A DNA stretch of 29,771 nt from DQTL01 sp964396505 (GTDB lineage: Bacteria > Bacteroidota > Bacteroidia > Flavobacteriales > Flavobacteriaceae). Shown in pieces: positions 15,698 to 24,502 of the stretch. The stretch's first letter is position 1. Each line of letters opens with the position of its first letter. Where the stretch lies: positions 1 through 29,771 of the forward strand of contig CAYNFJ010000011.1 in NCBI GenBank assembly GCA_964396505.1. The letters are read 5' to 3'. The position numbers and the translations under genes are program-made. The notes beneath the pieces are model-generated. The model saw only the letters and a list, made by a program, of their open reading frames with translations, had not been told where the DNA came from and did no database searches.

Positions 15698-17721
15698 AAA
15701 TCAAAATACCAATTATTAATATCGGTTCTGAATCCTACTGAAAACCAAGTAGTTGTTTTATTTTCAAAAACAGCATCTGGAGTGGGTGTTTTAAAATCTC
15801 GAATGAGCAGACTGCCATATATTTTAAGATTCGTAGCCGGATTAATCAGGTAGCCGGCTTTGAATTCTCCTAAATAGATTTTTGCTTTGTTTCCCTGTCC
15901 TATCCGGATGTTGTAATTGTCATTCCGATCGGTGTAACTCTTAAAAATATCTCCACCGTAGCTAAAAGAATCGGTGTCTGTATTGTAATCAAATCCTTTA
16001 GTTCCAATATTTAATTTTAAGTTCCCAAACCATCTGTTTTTTTGATAATCCGTAATGAAAATAAATTCTCTGAAATTACTGCCCCATAGATGCGCCAAAG
16101 GCTGATTGACATGTCCGTAATTTATCTCCGGCTTTGAATGGGAATAAGTGTAAGGACGTACTTGGTTATACTCGGCTTGAAAATATAGGTTAGGCACTTT
16201 AAAGGCATTGTAATATTTAAGTCCTAGTTGAATACCATATTTATTGGCCCAATAACCGTCTTTTTTCACAAATTCTTTCATCGTTAATTCGTCCAATAAA
16301 AATTGCGAATACGTCTTGATGTCTTTAGTAAGTTGATAATTTAGACTCAATCCCAACATAGCATTACCGGCTTTGGAACCGTTAGAAAATTCCAAGGCTC
16401 TGTAAAAAATTACCGGATTTAAGTATTGCACGTCAAAGCCACGGTCTTCGGATTTAGCCCAAACGACACTTTCAAAAAGACCGATGTTTAATTTTTTTGT
16501 CGCATTCCAACTCAGGTAATGCAATGCCATATATTTTCTTTTATAGGGTTCGTTATCATCTGTGTAAATATGGGTGTCTCGTAACCAAGTCCACAAGTTG
16601 GTGTATTGAATTTTCCAAAATTTTGTGTTGAATTTTAAAAAGGTGTAAGGAGCCCCAACATCCGATAAAAATAAGGATCTGTAACCATCTCCTATAAAAT
16701 TACGATCGTGCCCAAATTGGATATTGACTTGTTTCATAGCTTGTAAGCTCAAGTATCCTGTCGTCATCGGATAGTCAAATCCATTGTCTTTAAAATGTTT
16801 GGAAATATCTCTTCCCGGCACTACGGCATAAGCGTCACGGGTCGGTTTAATAGCGCGCGCATAACGGTTGAAATAATCGGCAAAACGTCCTTGATTTTCA
16901 AAAAGGGTAGATGAAAAAGCCAAATTTTTCCCCAAACCTCCTTCTACCCGCACCGCACGGGTGTTGTTATAAGTAGATGTATTGTCCGAATTGTCTTTAC
17001 CCACTTGTAAATCGGCAATAGGGTCCAGATGAAACCAATAATTATCATCTTGAATAATCAACATATTTTCGTTCCAAAATTTACGTCCGAACCAACTGGT
17101 TTTGTCCATTTCCAGAGCTTTCTGTACAGAATCAAAGTCAATAGTAGGCTGCACCTCTTTGTAAGTATAAGGTTTAACGGCGGTATGGGCGTTTGAGCTG
17201 TTTTCATATGGGTCTAGATGCCTGTAGGTATGTTGCGAATAGGGAATTAGGATAGGTGTATCATACAAAGGATTGTGAGAACCGGTCATTTTTCTTCTGG
17301 AAACCGCCGGTTTATCTTTGGATGATTTATCAATGGGATATGATAAAATAAATTGTTGGTCTATAGGATGTCCATTGTAGGTCGCAGGATTAAAAGCCGA
17401 GATATTGTCAAAAACCTGCTCGACGGCTTGTTTTAATTCGGGGTGGGTTGTTTTGACATATAAAACTTGAAAGGCACCTTCTTTAGTTGCAGAAAAGATG
17501 ACTGTAAAAACCGGATCATCAAACTTTTCTGCCTTAAATGCTTGTTCAAAAGAACGGCTAACCCGATCGATAAAACAGTTGTTGGATAGACTGTCTTGAG
17601 GACAATCAGGGTAAGTAGGCGGCTTTTCTATTTGAGCAAAACCCATCAGATGTACTACCAATATGAGTACAATACTAAAACTATTTTTAAGTGTCATCTT
17701 GTTTTCCTGTGTTAGGATCAT
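15694..17721 (-). CDS. remB: RemB-like gliding-motility outer-membrane protein with N-terminal TonB-C-like domain
   Basis: A 675-residue exported protein that looks like an outer-membrane barrel of the Wzi/RemB kind. A signal peptide ends near MGFAQ. Residues about 60-125 (SATKEGAFQVLYVKTTHPEL, later FNPATYNGHPID) resemble the C-terminal domain of TonB. The remainder is rich in aromatic, alternating beta strands and holds FGHDRNFIGDGYRSLFLSD, the Wzi-like segment shared with RemB of gliding flavobacteria. It ends in Phe (NNWYFDF), as outer-membrane barrels often do. The start at 17721 forms an ATGA overlap with the upstream acetyltransferase. An in-frame ATG at 17697 with an AGGA seven bases upstream would give a neater signal peptide and is a real alternative. 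The RemB name is from remembered similarity; outer-membrane location is well supported. Confidence 0.68.
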   Translation of the reverse strand: MILTQENKMTLKNSFSIVLILVVHLMGFAQIEKPPTYPDCPQDSLSNNCFIDRVSRSFEQAFKAEKFDDPVFTVIFSATKEGAFQVLYVKTTHPELKQAVEQVFDNISAFNPATYNGHPIDQQFILSYPIDKSSKDKPAVSRRKMTGSHNPLYDTPILIPYSQHTYRHLDPYENSSNAHTAVKPYTYKEVQPTIDFDSVQKALEMDKTSWFGRKFWNENMLIIQDDNYWFHLDPIADLQVGKDNSDNTSTYNNTRAVRVEGGLGKNLAFSSTLFENQGRFADYFNRYARAIKPTRDAYAVVPGRDISKHFKDNGFDYPMTTGYLSLQAMKQVNIQFGHDRNFIGDGYRSLFLSDVGAPYTFLKFNTKFWKIQYTNLWTWLRDTHIYTDDNEPYKRKYMALHYLSWNATKKLNIGLFESVVWAKSEDRGFDVQYLNPVIFYRALEFSNGSKAGNAMLGLSLNYQLTKDIKTYSQFLLDELTMKEFVKKDGYWANKYGIQLGLKYYNAFKVPNLYFQAEYNQVRPYTYSHSKPEINYGHVNQPLAHLWGSNFREFIFITDYQKNRWFGNLKLNIGTKGFDYNTDTDSFSYGGDIFKSYTDRNDNYNIRIGQGNKAKIYLGEFKAGYLINPATNLKIYGSLLIRDFKTPTPDAVFENKTTTWFSVGFRTDINNWYFDF

Positions 17722-18302
17722 TTATTTTCTAATTTGATTACTTGATCTTGAACAAGTTTGTATTTTTCCTTACTCTCGGGACAGACGGCAATACCTTTAT
17801 CGTCAAATATCAGCCGATGCCCGTATTGGCTCATCCAACCTATTTGTTTAGAAGGATTTCCCACCACAAGGGCATAAGGTTTTACCGTTTTGGTCACTAC
17901 GGCACCGGCACCAATAAAGGCATATTCCCCTATATCATTACCACAAACTATGGTGGCATTGGCTCCGATACTGGCGCCTTTTTTGACTCTTGTTTTTTCA
18001 TATTGCCCTCTCCGGTTTACAGCACTTCTGGGGTTGGTTACATTGGTAAAGACCATAGAAGGTCCCAAAAAAACATCGTCTTCACAAATAACGCCAGAAT
18101 AGATGGAAACATTGTTTTGTATTTTGACATTTTTTCCCAGAATAACTTCCGGAGAAACCACTACATTTTGACCTATATTACAATTTTCTCCTATTTCACA
18201 ATGGGGCATAATATGGCTAAAATGCCATATTTTAGTTCCTTTTCCAATTTTACATCCCGGATCGATAACTGCGGTAGCATGTGCAAAAAAATCTGTATTC
18301 AT
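17718..18302 (-). CDS. WbpD/WlbB-like UDP-sugar N-acetyltransferase (left-handed beta helix)
   Basis: A 194-residue cytoplasmic enzyme of the hexapeptide-repeat acyltransferase family. It probably transfers acetyl from acetyl-CoA to the 3-amino group of a UDP-2-acetamido-3-amino sugar for surface polysaccharide. Repeats of the form [I/V]Gxxxx run from residue about 12 to 160 (IGKGTKIWHFSHI, IGENCNIGQNVVV, VKIQNNVSIYSGV). The segment EDDVFLGPSMVFTNVTNPR is characteristic of WbpD/WlbB. It is the first gene of a two-gene unit: its TGA stop overlaps the ATG of the RemB-like gene. The upstream gap of about 140 bp is shared with the divergent exporter gene. Enzyme class is clear; the exact sugar is inferred. 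Confidence 0.85.
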   Translation of the reverse strand: MNTDFFAHATAVIDPGCKIGKGTKIWHFSHIMPHCEIGENCNIGQNVVVSPEVILGKNVKIQNNVSIYSGVICEDDVFLGPSMVFTNVTNPRSAVNRRGQYEKTRVKKGASIGANATIVCGNDIGEYAFIGAGAVVTKTVKPYALVVGNPSKQIGWMSQYGHRLIFDDKGIAVCPESKEKYKLVQDQVIKLENK

Positions 18303-18422
18303 TTTCTTTATAATTCTTGAACGAAAATACTATTTATTTCTTAATAAACCGTTTTTAGAACGTATAAGAGTTTGTTCTGTATAAATTAAAACACATTTTC
18401 AAGCTATCTGTCAGCAATTTTG

Positions 18423-18430
18423 TAAGTTTG
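18423..18430 (+). promoter_or_regulatory. Candidate -7 element (TAAGTTTG) for the MMPL/RND gene
   Basis: Full TAnnTTTG match only 15 bp before the ATG at 18446, which implies a very short 5' leader. If correct, the in-frame TTG at 18428 cannot be the start codon because it lies within the promoter. No -33 TTG is obvious. Confidence 0.45.
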
Positions 18431-18445
18431 CAAAAATTAAATCTG

Positions 18446-20809
18446 ATGCGTGTTTGGAACTTGGTTTCACGAATAATTTTAAAAGGGAGAATAGTTGTCC
18501 TTTTGATACTGCTGGCTATTACCTTGTTTTTGTCAACTCAATGGAAGTATGCCCATTTTTCATATACCGAGGCTAATATTTTGCCCGAAGATCATCCGGT
18601 AAATGTAGAATATGATCATTTTTTAAAACTTTTTGGAGAAGAAGGTAATTTGATTTTGTTGGCGGTTAAAGACAGTAGCATTTTTACTCCAAAAAAATTC
18701 AATCATTGGAATCAAATTTCTAAAGCCTTAAGCCAATACGACGAAGTAGATTTTGCCATGTCTTTGGGAGATATCAAAAAGTTAAAGAAAGACACCAAAA
18801 ACAAAAAATTTATTGTCGAACCGCTTTTTAAAAAACCACCTGAAACCAAAAAGGAAGTATTGGCTATTAAAAATGAGCTTTTCAATAATTTGCCATTTTT
18901 TGATAACCTGTTGTATAATAAGAAGACCGGTACCATTCAAACATTGGTCTATCTCAAAAAAGATATAGTCAATACACCCCAACGTAAGAATTTTGTTTTA
19001 CACATCTTAAATCCACTAGTAGAAAAGTTTGAAAAAGACAATGATATAGATGTCAAGGTTTCCGGAATGCCTTTTATTCGCACGATGAATTCAGCGAATA
19101 TTAAGGGAGAAATGCGCCTGTTTTTAGGCTTGGCTCTTTTTGTTACGGCTTTTATATTTTTCTTTTTCTTCCGCTCCTTTAGAGCTACTTTTATCACGAT
19201 GATTGTGGTAAGTATTGGGGTTATGTGGGCTTTTGGTTTTATAGGTTTATTTCGATATGAGATTTCGATATTGACGGCCTTAATTCCTCCTTTAATCATT
19301 GTGATCGGGGTACCCAACGCTATTTTTCTTATCAATAAATACCAGCAAGAGGTTATAAAACATGGAAATAAAGCCCGATCATTGCACCGGGTTATTACTA
19401 AGATTGGGAATGCTACTTTAATGACCAATTTAACGACGGCTGCAGGTTTTGCCACTTTTATTTTTACCCGGAGTCAGTTGTTAAGTGAGTTTGGAGTTAC
19501 CGCTTCGGTCAGTATTTTGGCTATTTTTATCTTGGCACTTTTAATCATTCCTATTATTTACAGTTTTATGCCAATGCCTAAGGAAAAGCACTTGAAGCAT
19601 TTGAATAAAAAATGGATTGAAAAGATTATCAATTGGTTAGAGAATACCGTTCGGCATTATCGGATTACTATTTATATTACTACCGTAGTCCTTATTATCA
19701 TCAGTATGATTGGGGTTTATATGATTCGTGTATCCGGTAGTTTATTAGAAGATATGCCTAAGCACAAACAATTTGCCAAAGACATTCGCTTTGAAGAAGA
19801 AGAATTTGGAGGAATTATGGCTTTGGAATTCTTGATTGATACTAAAAAACCACAAGGAGTGATGAAATTATCCACCCTGAAACGTATGGAAAAACTGGAT
19901 GAAATCATCGATGAAATCCCTGAACTTTCCAAGTCGGTTTCTATATTGAATATTGTAAAATATGCCAAACAGGCTTTTTATAATAATAATCCGGAGTATT
20001 ATCAATTACCCACACGTGAAGAGAAGGTCTTTATATTGCCCTATGTAAAAAACTCATCCGGCAGTAATGAATTATTGAAAACTTATATAGATTCTACCGG
20101 ACAATATACTCGCCTGACCACTTTTATGAAAGATATTGGTACGGATAAAATGGAACGTATCGAAGAACGCCTCAATGCCCGTATCAACAAAGCATTTCCA
20201 AAGAAAAAATATACGGTTACGATGACCGGAAAAGCCTTGGTTTTCTTAAAAGGAACCAATTACTTGATTAAAAATTTGATTATTTCGTTAGGTCTTGCTG
20301 TTTTATTGATTTCTATCTTTATGGGTTGGATGTTCCGGAATATTAGAATGATTATTATATCACTGGTTCCTAATATGTTACCCTTATTGTTGACTGCCGG
20401 TGTTATGGGTTATCTGGGAATACCCTTGAAACCCTCTACCATATTGGTATTTAGTGTTGCTTTTGGTATTTCGGTAGATGACACCATCCATTTTCTGGCT
20501 AAATACCGGCAAGAATTACAAGCGACGAATTGGAAAGTGAGAAAATCTGTGTATGCTGCCTTGCACGAGACAGGAGTCAGTATGTTTTATACCTCTATTG
20601 TATTGTTTTTCGGATTTTTGGTTTTTACTGTATCCAGTTTTGGCGGAACCATCGCTTTGGGCGGTTTGGTATCAGGTACCTTATTGGTGGCTATGTTATC
20701 CAATTTAGTGCTGTTACCCTCTCTATTATTGTCCTTAGAAAACAAAATTGCCAATAAAAAAGTATTCAAAGAGCCCAGTATAGATGTGTTGCCGGATGAT
20801 GATGATTAA
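18446..20809 (+). CDS. RND-superfamily (MMPL / SSD-type) exporter
   Basis: A 787-residue inner-membrane protein with the twofold RND layout: TM1, a large periplasmic domain, five more helices, and then the same again. The first half starts with a helix at VVLLILLAITLFLS followed by a periplasmic segment (SYTEANILPEDHPVN). Its TM4 reads IVIGVPNAIFLINKYQQE. The second half has a periplasmic domain from about residue 435 to 600 and TM10 with FGISVDDTIHFLAKYRQEL. The GxxxDD proton-relay pair is present only in the second half. Substrates in related proteins are lipids, hopanoids or other hydrophobic molecules, so this one cannot be assigned. Start choice: ATG 18446 over TTG 18428. It is divergent from the acetyltransferase-remB unit and about 140 bp before asnS. 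Confidence 0.9.
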   Translation: MRVWNLVSRIILKGRIVVLLILLAITLFLSTQWKYAHFSYTEANILPEDHPVNVEYDHFLKLFGEEGNLILLAVKDSSIFTPKKFNHWNQISKALSQYDEVDFAMSLGDIKKLKKDTKNKKFIVEPLFKKPPETKKEVLAIKNELFNNLPFFDNLLYNKKTGTIQTLVYLKKDIVNTPQRKNFVLHILNPLVEKFEKDNDIDVKVSGMPFIRTMNSANIKGEMRLFLGLALFVTAFIFFFFFRSFRATFITMIVVSIGVMWAFGFIGLFRYEISILTALIPPLIIVIGVPNAIFLINKYQQEVIKHGNKARSLHRVITKIGNATLMTNLTTAAGFATFIFTRSQLLSEFGVTASVSILAIFILALLIIPIIYSFMPMPKEKHLKHLNKKWIEKIINWLENTVRHYRITIYITTVVLIIISMIGVYMIRVSGSLLEDMPKHKQFAKDIRFEEEEFGGIMALEFLIDTKKPQGVMKLSTLKRMEKLDEIIDEIPELSKSVSILNIVKYAKQAFYNNNPEYYQLPTREEKVFILPYVKNSSGSNELLKTYIDSTGQYTRLTTFMKDIGTDKMERIEERLNARINKAFPKKKYTVTMTGKALVFLKGTNYLIKNLIISLGLAVLLISIFMGWMFRNIRMIIISLVPNMLPLLLTAGVMGYLGIPLKPSTILVFSVAFGISVDDTIHFLAKYRQELQATNWKVRKSVYAALHETGVSMFYTSIVLFFGFLVFTVSSFGGTIALGGLVSGTLLVAMLSNLVLLPSLLLSLENKIANKKVFKEPSIDVLPDDDD

Positions 20810-20823
20810 AAGGCATCTATTTT

Positions 20824-20847
20824 AACTTATTGTTGAGTTCTTTTTTT
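20824..20847 (+). terminator. Weak terminator candidate after the exporter gene
   Basis: AACTT (20824-20828) and GAGTT (20835-20839) form a 5-bp stem with one G-U pair, followed by C and seven T. The stem is short, so termination may be partial. Confidence 0.35.
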
Positions 20848-20917
20848 AGATTGGAAATTCTTGATTTGGATTTTGAATAAGGCTATTGGAATAGTGTTAT
20901 TTAAAATTTATTAATTC

Positions 20918-20925
20918 TATATTTG
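20918..20925 (+). promoter_or_regulatory. Candidate -7 element (TATATTTG) for asnS
   Basis: Perfect and common form of the Bacteroidota -7 element, 26 bp before the asnS ATG. The expected -33 TTG is not seen at optimal spacing. Confidence 0.5.
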
Positions 20926-20951
20926 CAATTCAATTTATTTAAAAATATATC

Positions 20952-22385
20952 ATGCAAAAGACGAGTGTAGCACAATTATTACAATGGGATAAAACCGGCG
21001 TAGAAGTATCTGTCAAAGGATGGGTGCGTACTTTTAGAAGTAACCGCTTTATTGCGTTAAACGATGGTTCTACCATAAAAAATATTCAATGTGTAGTAGA
21101 TTTTGAATCCTTTGACGAGCAGTTGTTAAAAAAAATAAATACCGGAGCCGCCTTAGCAGTCACCGGCACGCTTGAAGAAAGTTTAGGAAGAGGTCAAAAG
21201 GTAGAAATTATCGTTTCCAAGTTAGAAGTATTAGGAGAGTCCAATCCGGAGGAATATCCGATTCAGCCCAAAAAACACAGCTTTGAGTTTTTACGGGATA
21301 ATGCCCATTTACGGGTTCGCACGAATACTTTTAGTGCGGTGATGCGGGTACGTTCTATGTTGTCTTTTGCCGTGCATCAATATTTTATCCAACAAGGCTT
21401 TTACTACGTTCATACACCCATCATAACCGGTTCGGATGCAGAAGGTGCCGGCGAGATGTTTCGCGTAACCACCTTGGATTTAGATAAACTTCCCAAGGAT
21501 GAAACCGGTAAGATTGCCTACAAAAATGATTTTTTTGGCAAGGAAACCAATTTGACTGTTTCCGGACAATTAGAAGCCGAAACTTATGCAATGGCATTGG
21601 GTAAGGTCTATACGTTTGGCCCCACTTTCCGGGCTGAAAACTCGAATACTACCCGGCATTTAGCTGAATTTTGGATGATAGAACCTGAAGTAGCTTTTAA
21701 TGATTTGGATGCCAATATGGATCTCGCCGAAGATTTCATCAAAAAAGTAATTGGATATGTACTGGAAACCTGTCAAGATGATCTGGCTTTTTTAAACGAT
21801 CGTTTTGTAAAAGAAGAATCCCAAAAACCCCAAGCCCAACGCAGTGATATGTCTCTGCTGGAAAAACTTCAATTTGTATTAGAAAACAATTTCAAACGGG
21901 TGAGTTATACAGAAGCTTTTGAAATTCTCAGAAATTCGAAACCCAATAAAAAGAAAAAATTCCAATTTCCGGTTGATGAATGGGGAGTTGATTTGCAAAG
22001 TGAACACGAGCGTTTTTTGGTGGAAAAACATTTCAAAAGTCCGGTTATCTTGTTTGATTATCCTGCCAATATCAAAGCCTTTTATATGCGTTTAAATGAA
22101 GATGGTAAGACCGTGCGGGCTATGGATGTCCTGTTTCCCGGAATCGGAGAGATTGTCGGCGGATCCCAACGTGAGGAACGTCTGGATGTGTTGAAAGCTA
22201 AGATCAAAGCATTGCATATAGATGAAAAAGAATTGTGGTGGTATTTAGATACCCGTCGTTTTGGAACGGCTGTTCACAGTGGTTTTGGACTGGGTTTTGA
22301 AAGATTGGTACAGTTTGTAACCGGTATGGGCAATATACGGGATGTGATTCCTTTCCCGAGAACTCCTCAAAATGCTGAATTTTAA
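20952..22385 (+). CDS. asnS: Asparaginyl-tRNA synthetase
   Basis: Class II aminoacyl-tRNA synthetase of 477 residues that attaches Asn to tRNA-Asn. The N-terminal OB fold (about 17-105, VKGWVRTFRSNRFIALND) binds the anticodon. The catalytic domain starts near residue 115 (LRVRTNTFSAVMRVRS). Motif 2 is FGPTFRAENSNTTRHLAEFW, and motif 3 is GFGLGFERLVQFVTGM close to the C terminus, followed by RDVIPFPRTPQNAEF. This ending and its length fit AsnRS better than AspRS. The gene is 39 bp upstream of rpoN with no terminator between, so the two are likely co-transcribed. The pair asnS-rpoN is common in Flavobacteriia, as recalled. Confidence 0.97.
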   Translation: MQKTSVAQLLQWDKTGVEVSVKGWVRTFRSNRFIALNDGSTIKNIQCVVDFESFDEQLLKKINTGAALAVTGTLEESLGRGQKVEIIVSKLEVLGESNPEEYPIQPKKHSFEFLRDNAHLRVRTNTFSAVMRVRSMLSFAVHQYFIQQGFYYVHTPIITGSDAEGAGEMFRVTTLDLDKLPKDETGKIAYKNDFFGKETNLTVSGQLEAETYAMALGKVYTFGPTFRAENSNTTRHLAEFWMIEPEVAFNDLDANMDLAEDFIKKVIGYVLETCQDDLAFLNDRFVKEESQKPQAQRSDMSLLEKLQFVLENNFKRVSYTEAFEILRNSKPNKKKKFQFPVDEWGVDLQSEHERFLVEKHFKSPVILFDYPANIKAFYMRLNEDGKTVRAMDVLFPGIGEIVGGSQREERLDVLKAKIKALHIDEKELWWYLDTRRFGTAVHSGFGLGFERLVQFVTGMGNIRDVIPFPRTPQNAEF

Positions 22386-22424
22386 AAAATTATAAGTATT
22401 TTTACCTCAAGTAATCAACATTTT

Positions 22425-23876
22425 ATGTTAAAACAATCTTTACAATATAAACTACAACAAAAACTTTCTCCGCAACAAATCCAGTTGATGAAGTTGATTC
22501 AATTGCCTACATTGGCTTTTGAAGAGCGCGTCAAACAAGAGATAGAAGAGAATATTGCTTTGGATTCCGGTAAAGAAGAAGCCGAGTCAGAAGATTTGTT
22601 TGACAATACATACGATGAGGACACTCCTCCAAATTCAGAAGATGATTTTAATATAGATGATTATTTAAACGATGATGATATTCCCAATTATCGGACACAA
22701 TCGAATAACTATTCGGACGATGAGGAAGACAAAGCAATTCCTTTTGCGGCCGGAAAAAGTTTTCATCAACACCTAAAAAGCCAATTAAATACGTTTCGAT
22801 TGGATGATCGCCAACGCCAAGTAGCCGAATTTTTAGTGGGAAGTATCGATGAAAGCGGTTATATTCGCCAAACAGTAGAAGACATAGTAGATGATTTGGC
22901 TTTTACACAAAATGTGCACACTTCTGTCGAAGAGGTAAACAGTTTGTTAGATAACGTCATACATCAACTGGATCCGGCTGGAGTAGGGGCGCATAATTTG
23001 CAAGAGAGTCTGTTGATACAATTAAAACGTAAGAAACCAAAACCGACTCGTACTTTGGCTATTCGTATTATTGAAGAGGCTTTTGATCATTTTGTCAAAA
23101 AGCATTATCAAAAATTGATTCACAAATTTGATATTACCGAACAAGAGCTTAAAGAAGCGGTAGCCGAGATTGAAAAATTAAATCCTAAGCCCGGAGGTTC
23201 TTATGCCGGAAATAATAAAGTTGCCGAGCAGATTATTCCCGATTTTACGATCCGTATTATCGATGGTGAATTGGACTTATCTCTCAATTCACGCAATGCA
23301 CCGGAAATGCATATATCCAGCACCTATAACAATATGTTACAAGGCTATAAAGAGAGTAAAGAGAAATCGAAATCCCAGAAGGAGGCGATTCAGTTTATAC
23401 GTCAAAAATTGGATGCAGCCAAATGGTTTATCGATGCAGTGAAGCAACGCCAACAGACGCTTTTACTTACAATGAATAGCATTATGAATCATCAAAAAGA
23501 CTATTTCCTGACCGGCGATGTGCTTAAATTAAAACCGATGATTCTCAAGGATATTGCCGATGAAATAGGGATGGATGTTTCTACGGTCTCACGTGTCGCT
23601 AACAGTAAGTATGTCAGCACGCCTTATGGCACTAAATTAATCAAAGAGTTTTTCTCTGAATCGATGAAAAATGCAGAAGGAGAAGACATTTCTACACGTG
23701 AAATAAAAAAGATATTGGAAACGGTCATTCAAGAAGAGGATAAGAAAAAACCGCTTACCGATGAAAAATTAGCTGCTATTCTCAAGGAAAGAGGTTATCC
23801 CATTGCTCGTAGAACAGTGGCTAAGTATCGTGAACAATTGGATCTACCGGTAGCTAGATTACGCAAAAAATTGTAG
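22425..23876 (+). CDS. rpoN: RNA polymerase sigma-54 factor
   Basis: A 483-residue sigma factor that directs RNA polymerase to -24/-12 promoters and needs an AAA+ activator. Region I (1-47) is the usual Gln/Leu-rich segment, LSPQQIQLMKLIQLP. Region II (about 48-105) is very acidic, with long Asp/Glu stretches. Region III has the core-binding domain, an HTH at DIADEIGMDVSTVSRVANSK followed by TPYGTKLIKEFFSES, and the RpoN box ARRTVAKYRE at 461-470. Length and domains are normal. No activator gene with an AAA+ domain is present in the window. The next gene starts 20 bp downstream. Confidence 0.97.
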   Translation: MLKQSLQYKLQQKLSPQQIQLMKLIQLPTLAFEERVKQEIEENIALDSGKEEAESEDLFDNTYDEDTPPNSEDDFNIDDYLNDDDIPNYRTQSNNYSDDEEDKAIPFAAGKSFHQHLKSQLNTFRLDDRQRQVAEFLVGSIDESGYIRQTVEDIVDDLAFTQNVHTSVEEVNSLLDNVIHQLDPAGVGAHNLQESLLIQLKRKKPKPTRTLAIRIIEEAFDHFVKKHYQKLIHKFDITEQELKEAVAEIEKLNPKPGGSYAGNNKVAEQIIPDFTIRIIDGELDLSLNSRNAPEMHISSTYNNMLQGYKESKEKSKSQKEAIQFIRQKLDAAKWFIDAVKQRQQTLLLTMNSIMNHQKDYFLTGDVLKLKPMILKDIADEIGMDVSTVSRVANSKYVSTPYGTKLIKEFFSESMKNAEGEDISTREIKKILETVIQEEDKKKPLTDEKLAAILKERGYPIARRTVAKYREQLDLPVARLRKKL

Positions 23877-23896
23877 TTTTATAATCTTCAGCATAG

Positions 23897-24502
23897 ATGT
23901 TCAATCGCCTGATTTCTTCTTTATTGCATCCTATTATTTTCCCTTTGGTCGGGAGTAGTCTATATTTGTTTAGCATTCCTTATTATATCACTAAACCCTA
24001 TAAATTAACCATTTTATTGGTGGTTTTTATTGGTTCCTATCTTTTGCCGATTCTTTTATTGTATTTGTTTAAAAAATTACAATTGATACAGTCTTTTCAT
24101 TTGCCAACTGTTGAAGAACGTAAATTTCCCATTTTATTCTTTGCTTTTTTGGCTATATTAATAGGTAAGATGTTGTTTAAAATAGCTTTAGTCAATGATT
24201 TGGCCGTTTATTTTATAGCAGGAGGTTTTGCGATGCTGTTGGTCTATTTATTTTTATTCAAACAAATAAAAGTGAGTATCCACACCTTAGGTATTGGGGG
24301 TTTGATCGGTTTTATAATTCAATTGAGTTATACATATCATCAAAATTTTCTATTACCTCTGGTATTTTTATTTCTCATTTTCGGATTGATTGCAAAAGCG
24401 CGTATCAGTCTTCAGGCGCATAATTTTAATGAAGTGATTTTAGGTTTTGTTTTGGGTGTAGGTACGCAGTTGGTGTTGGCCGGTGTGTATCAGAATATGT
24501 AA
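23897..24502 (+). CDS. PAP2-like integral membrane protein downstream of rpoN
   Basis: A 201-residue hydrophobic protein with six predicted helices. Two segments look like divergent PAP2 phosphatase motifs. VSIHTLG recalls PSGH (motif C2). ARISLQAHNFNEV has the R-x5-H-x3-acid spacing of motif C3 (SR-x5-H-x3-D) with Ala for Ser and Glu for Asp. PTVEERKFP occupies the place of C1 but is a poor match. This suggests a lipid-phosphate phosphatase fold whose catalytic His and Arg may be kept. Activity is uncertain. It is probably in the asnS-rpoN transcript. Its end overlaps the convergent PorT-like gene by 13 bp. Confidence 0.75.
   Translation: MFNRLISSLLHPIIFPLVGSSLYLFSIPYYITKPYKLTILLVVFIGSYLLPILLLYLFKKLQLIQSFHLPTVEERKFPILFFAFLAILIGKMLFKIALVNDLAVYFIAGGFAMLLVYLFLFKQIKVSIHTLGIGGLIGFIIQLSYTYHQNFLLPLVFLFLIFGLIAKARISLQAHNFNEVILGFVLGVGTQLVLAGVYQNM

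Noticed and set aside
17742..18320. Long open frame (about 190 codons) on the plus strand opposite the acetyltransferase gene
   Set aside because: Its translation has no family features and an unusual composition; the minus-strand product is a clear hexapeptide-repeat enzyme, so this is a shadow frame.
18949..19455. 168-codon open frame antisense to the RND exporter
   Set aside because: Lies wholly inside a well-supported transporter gene and its Lys/Ile-rich sequence is what the complementary strand of membrane helices gives.
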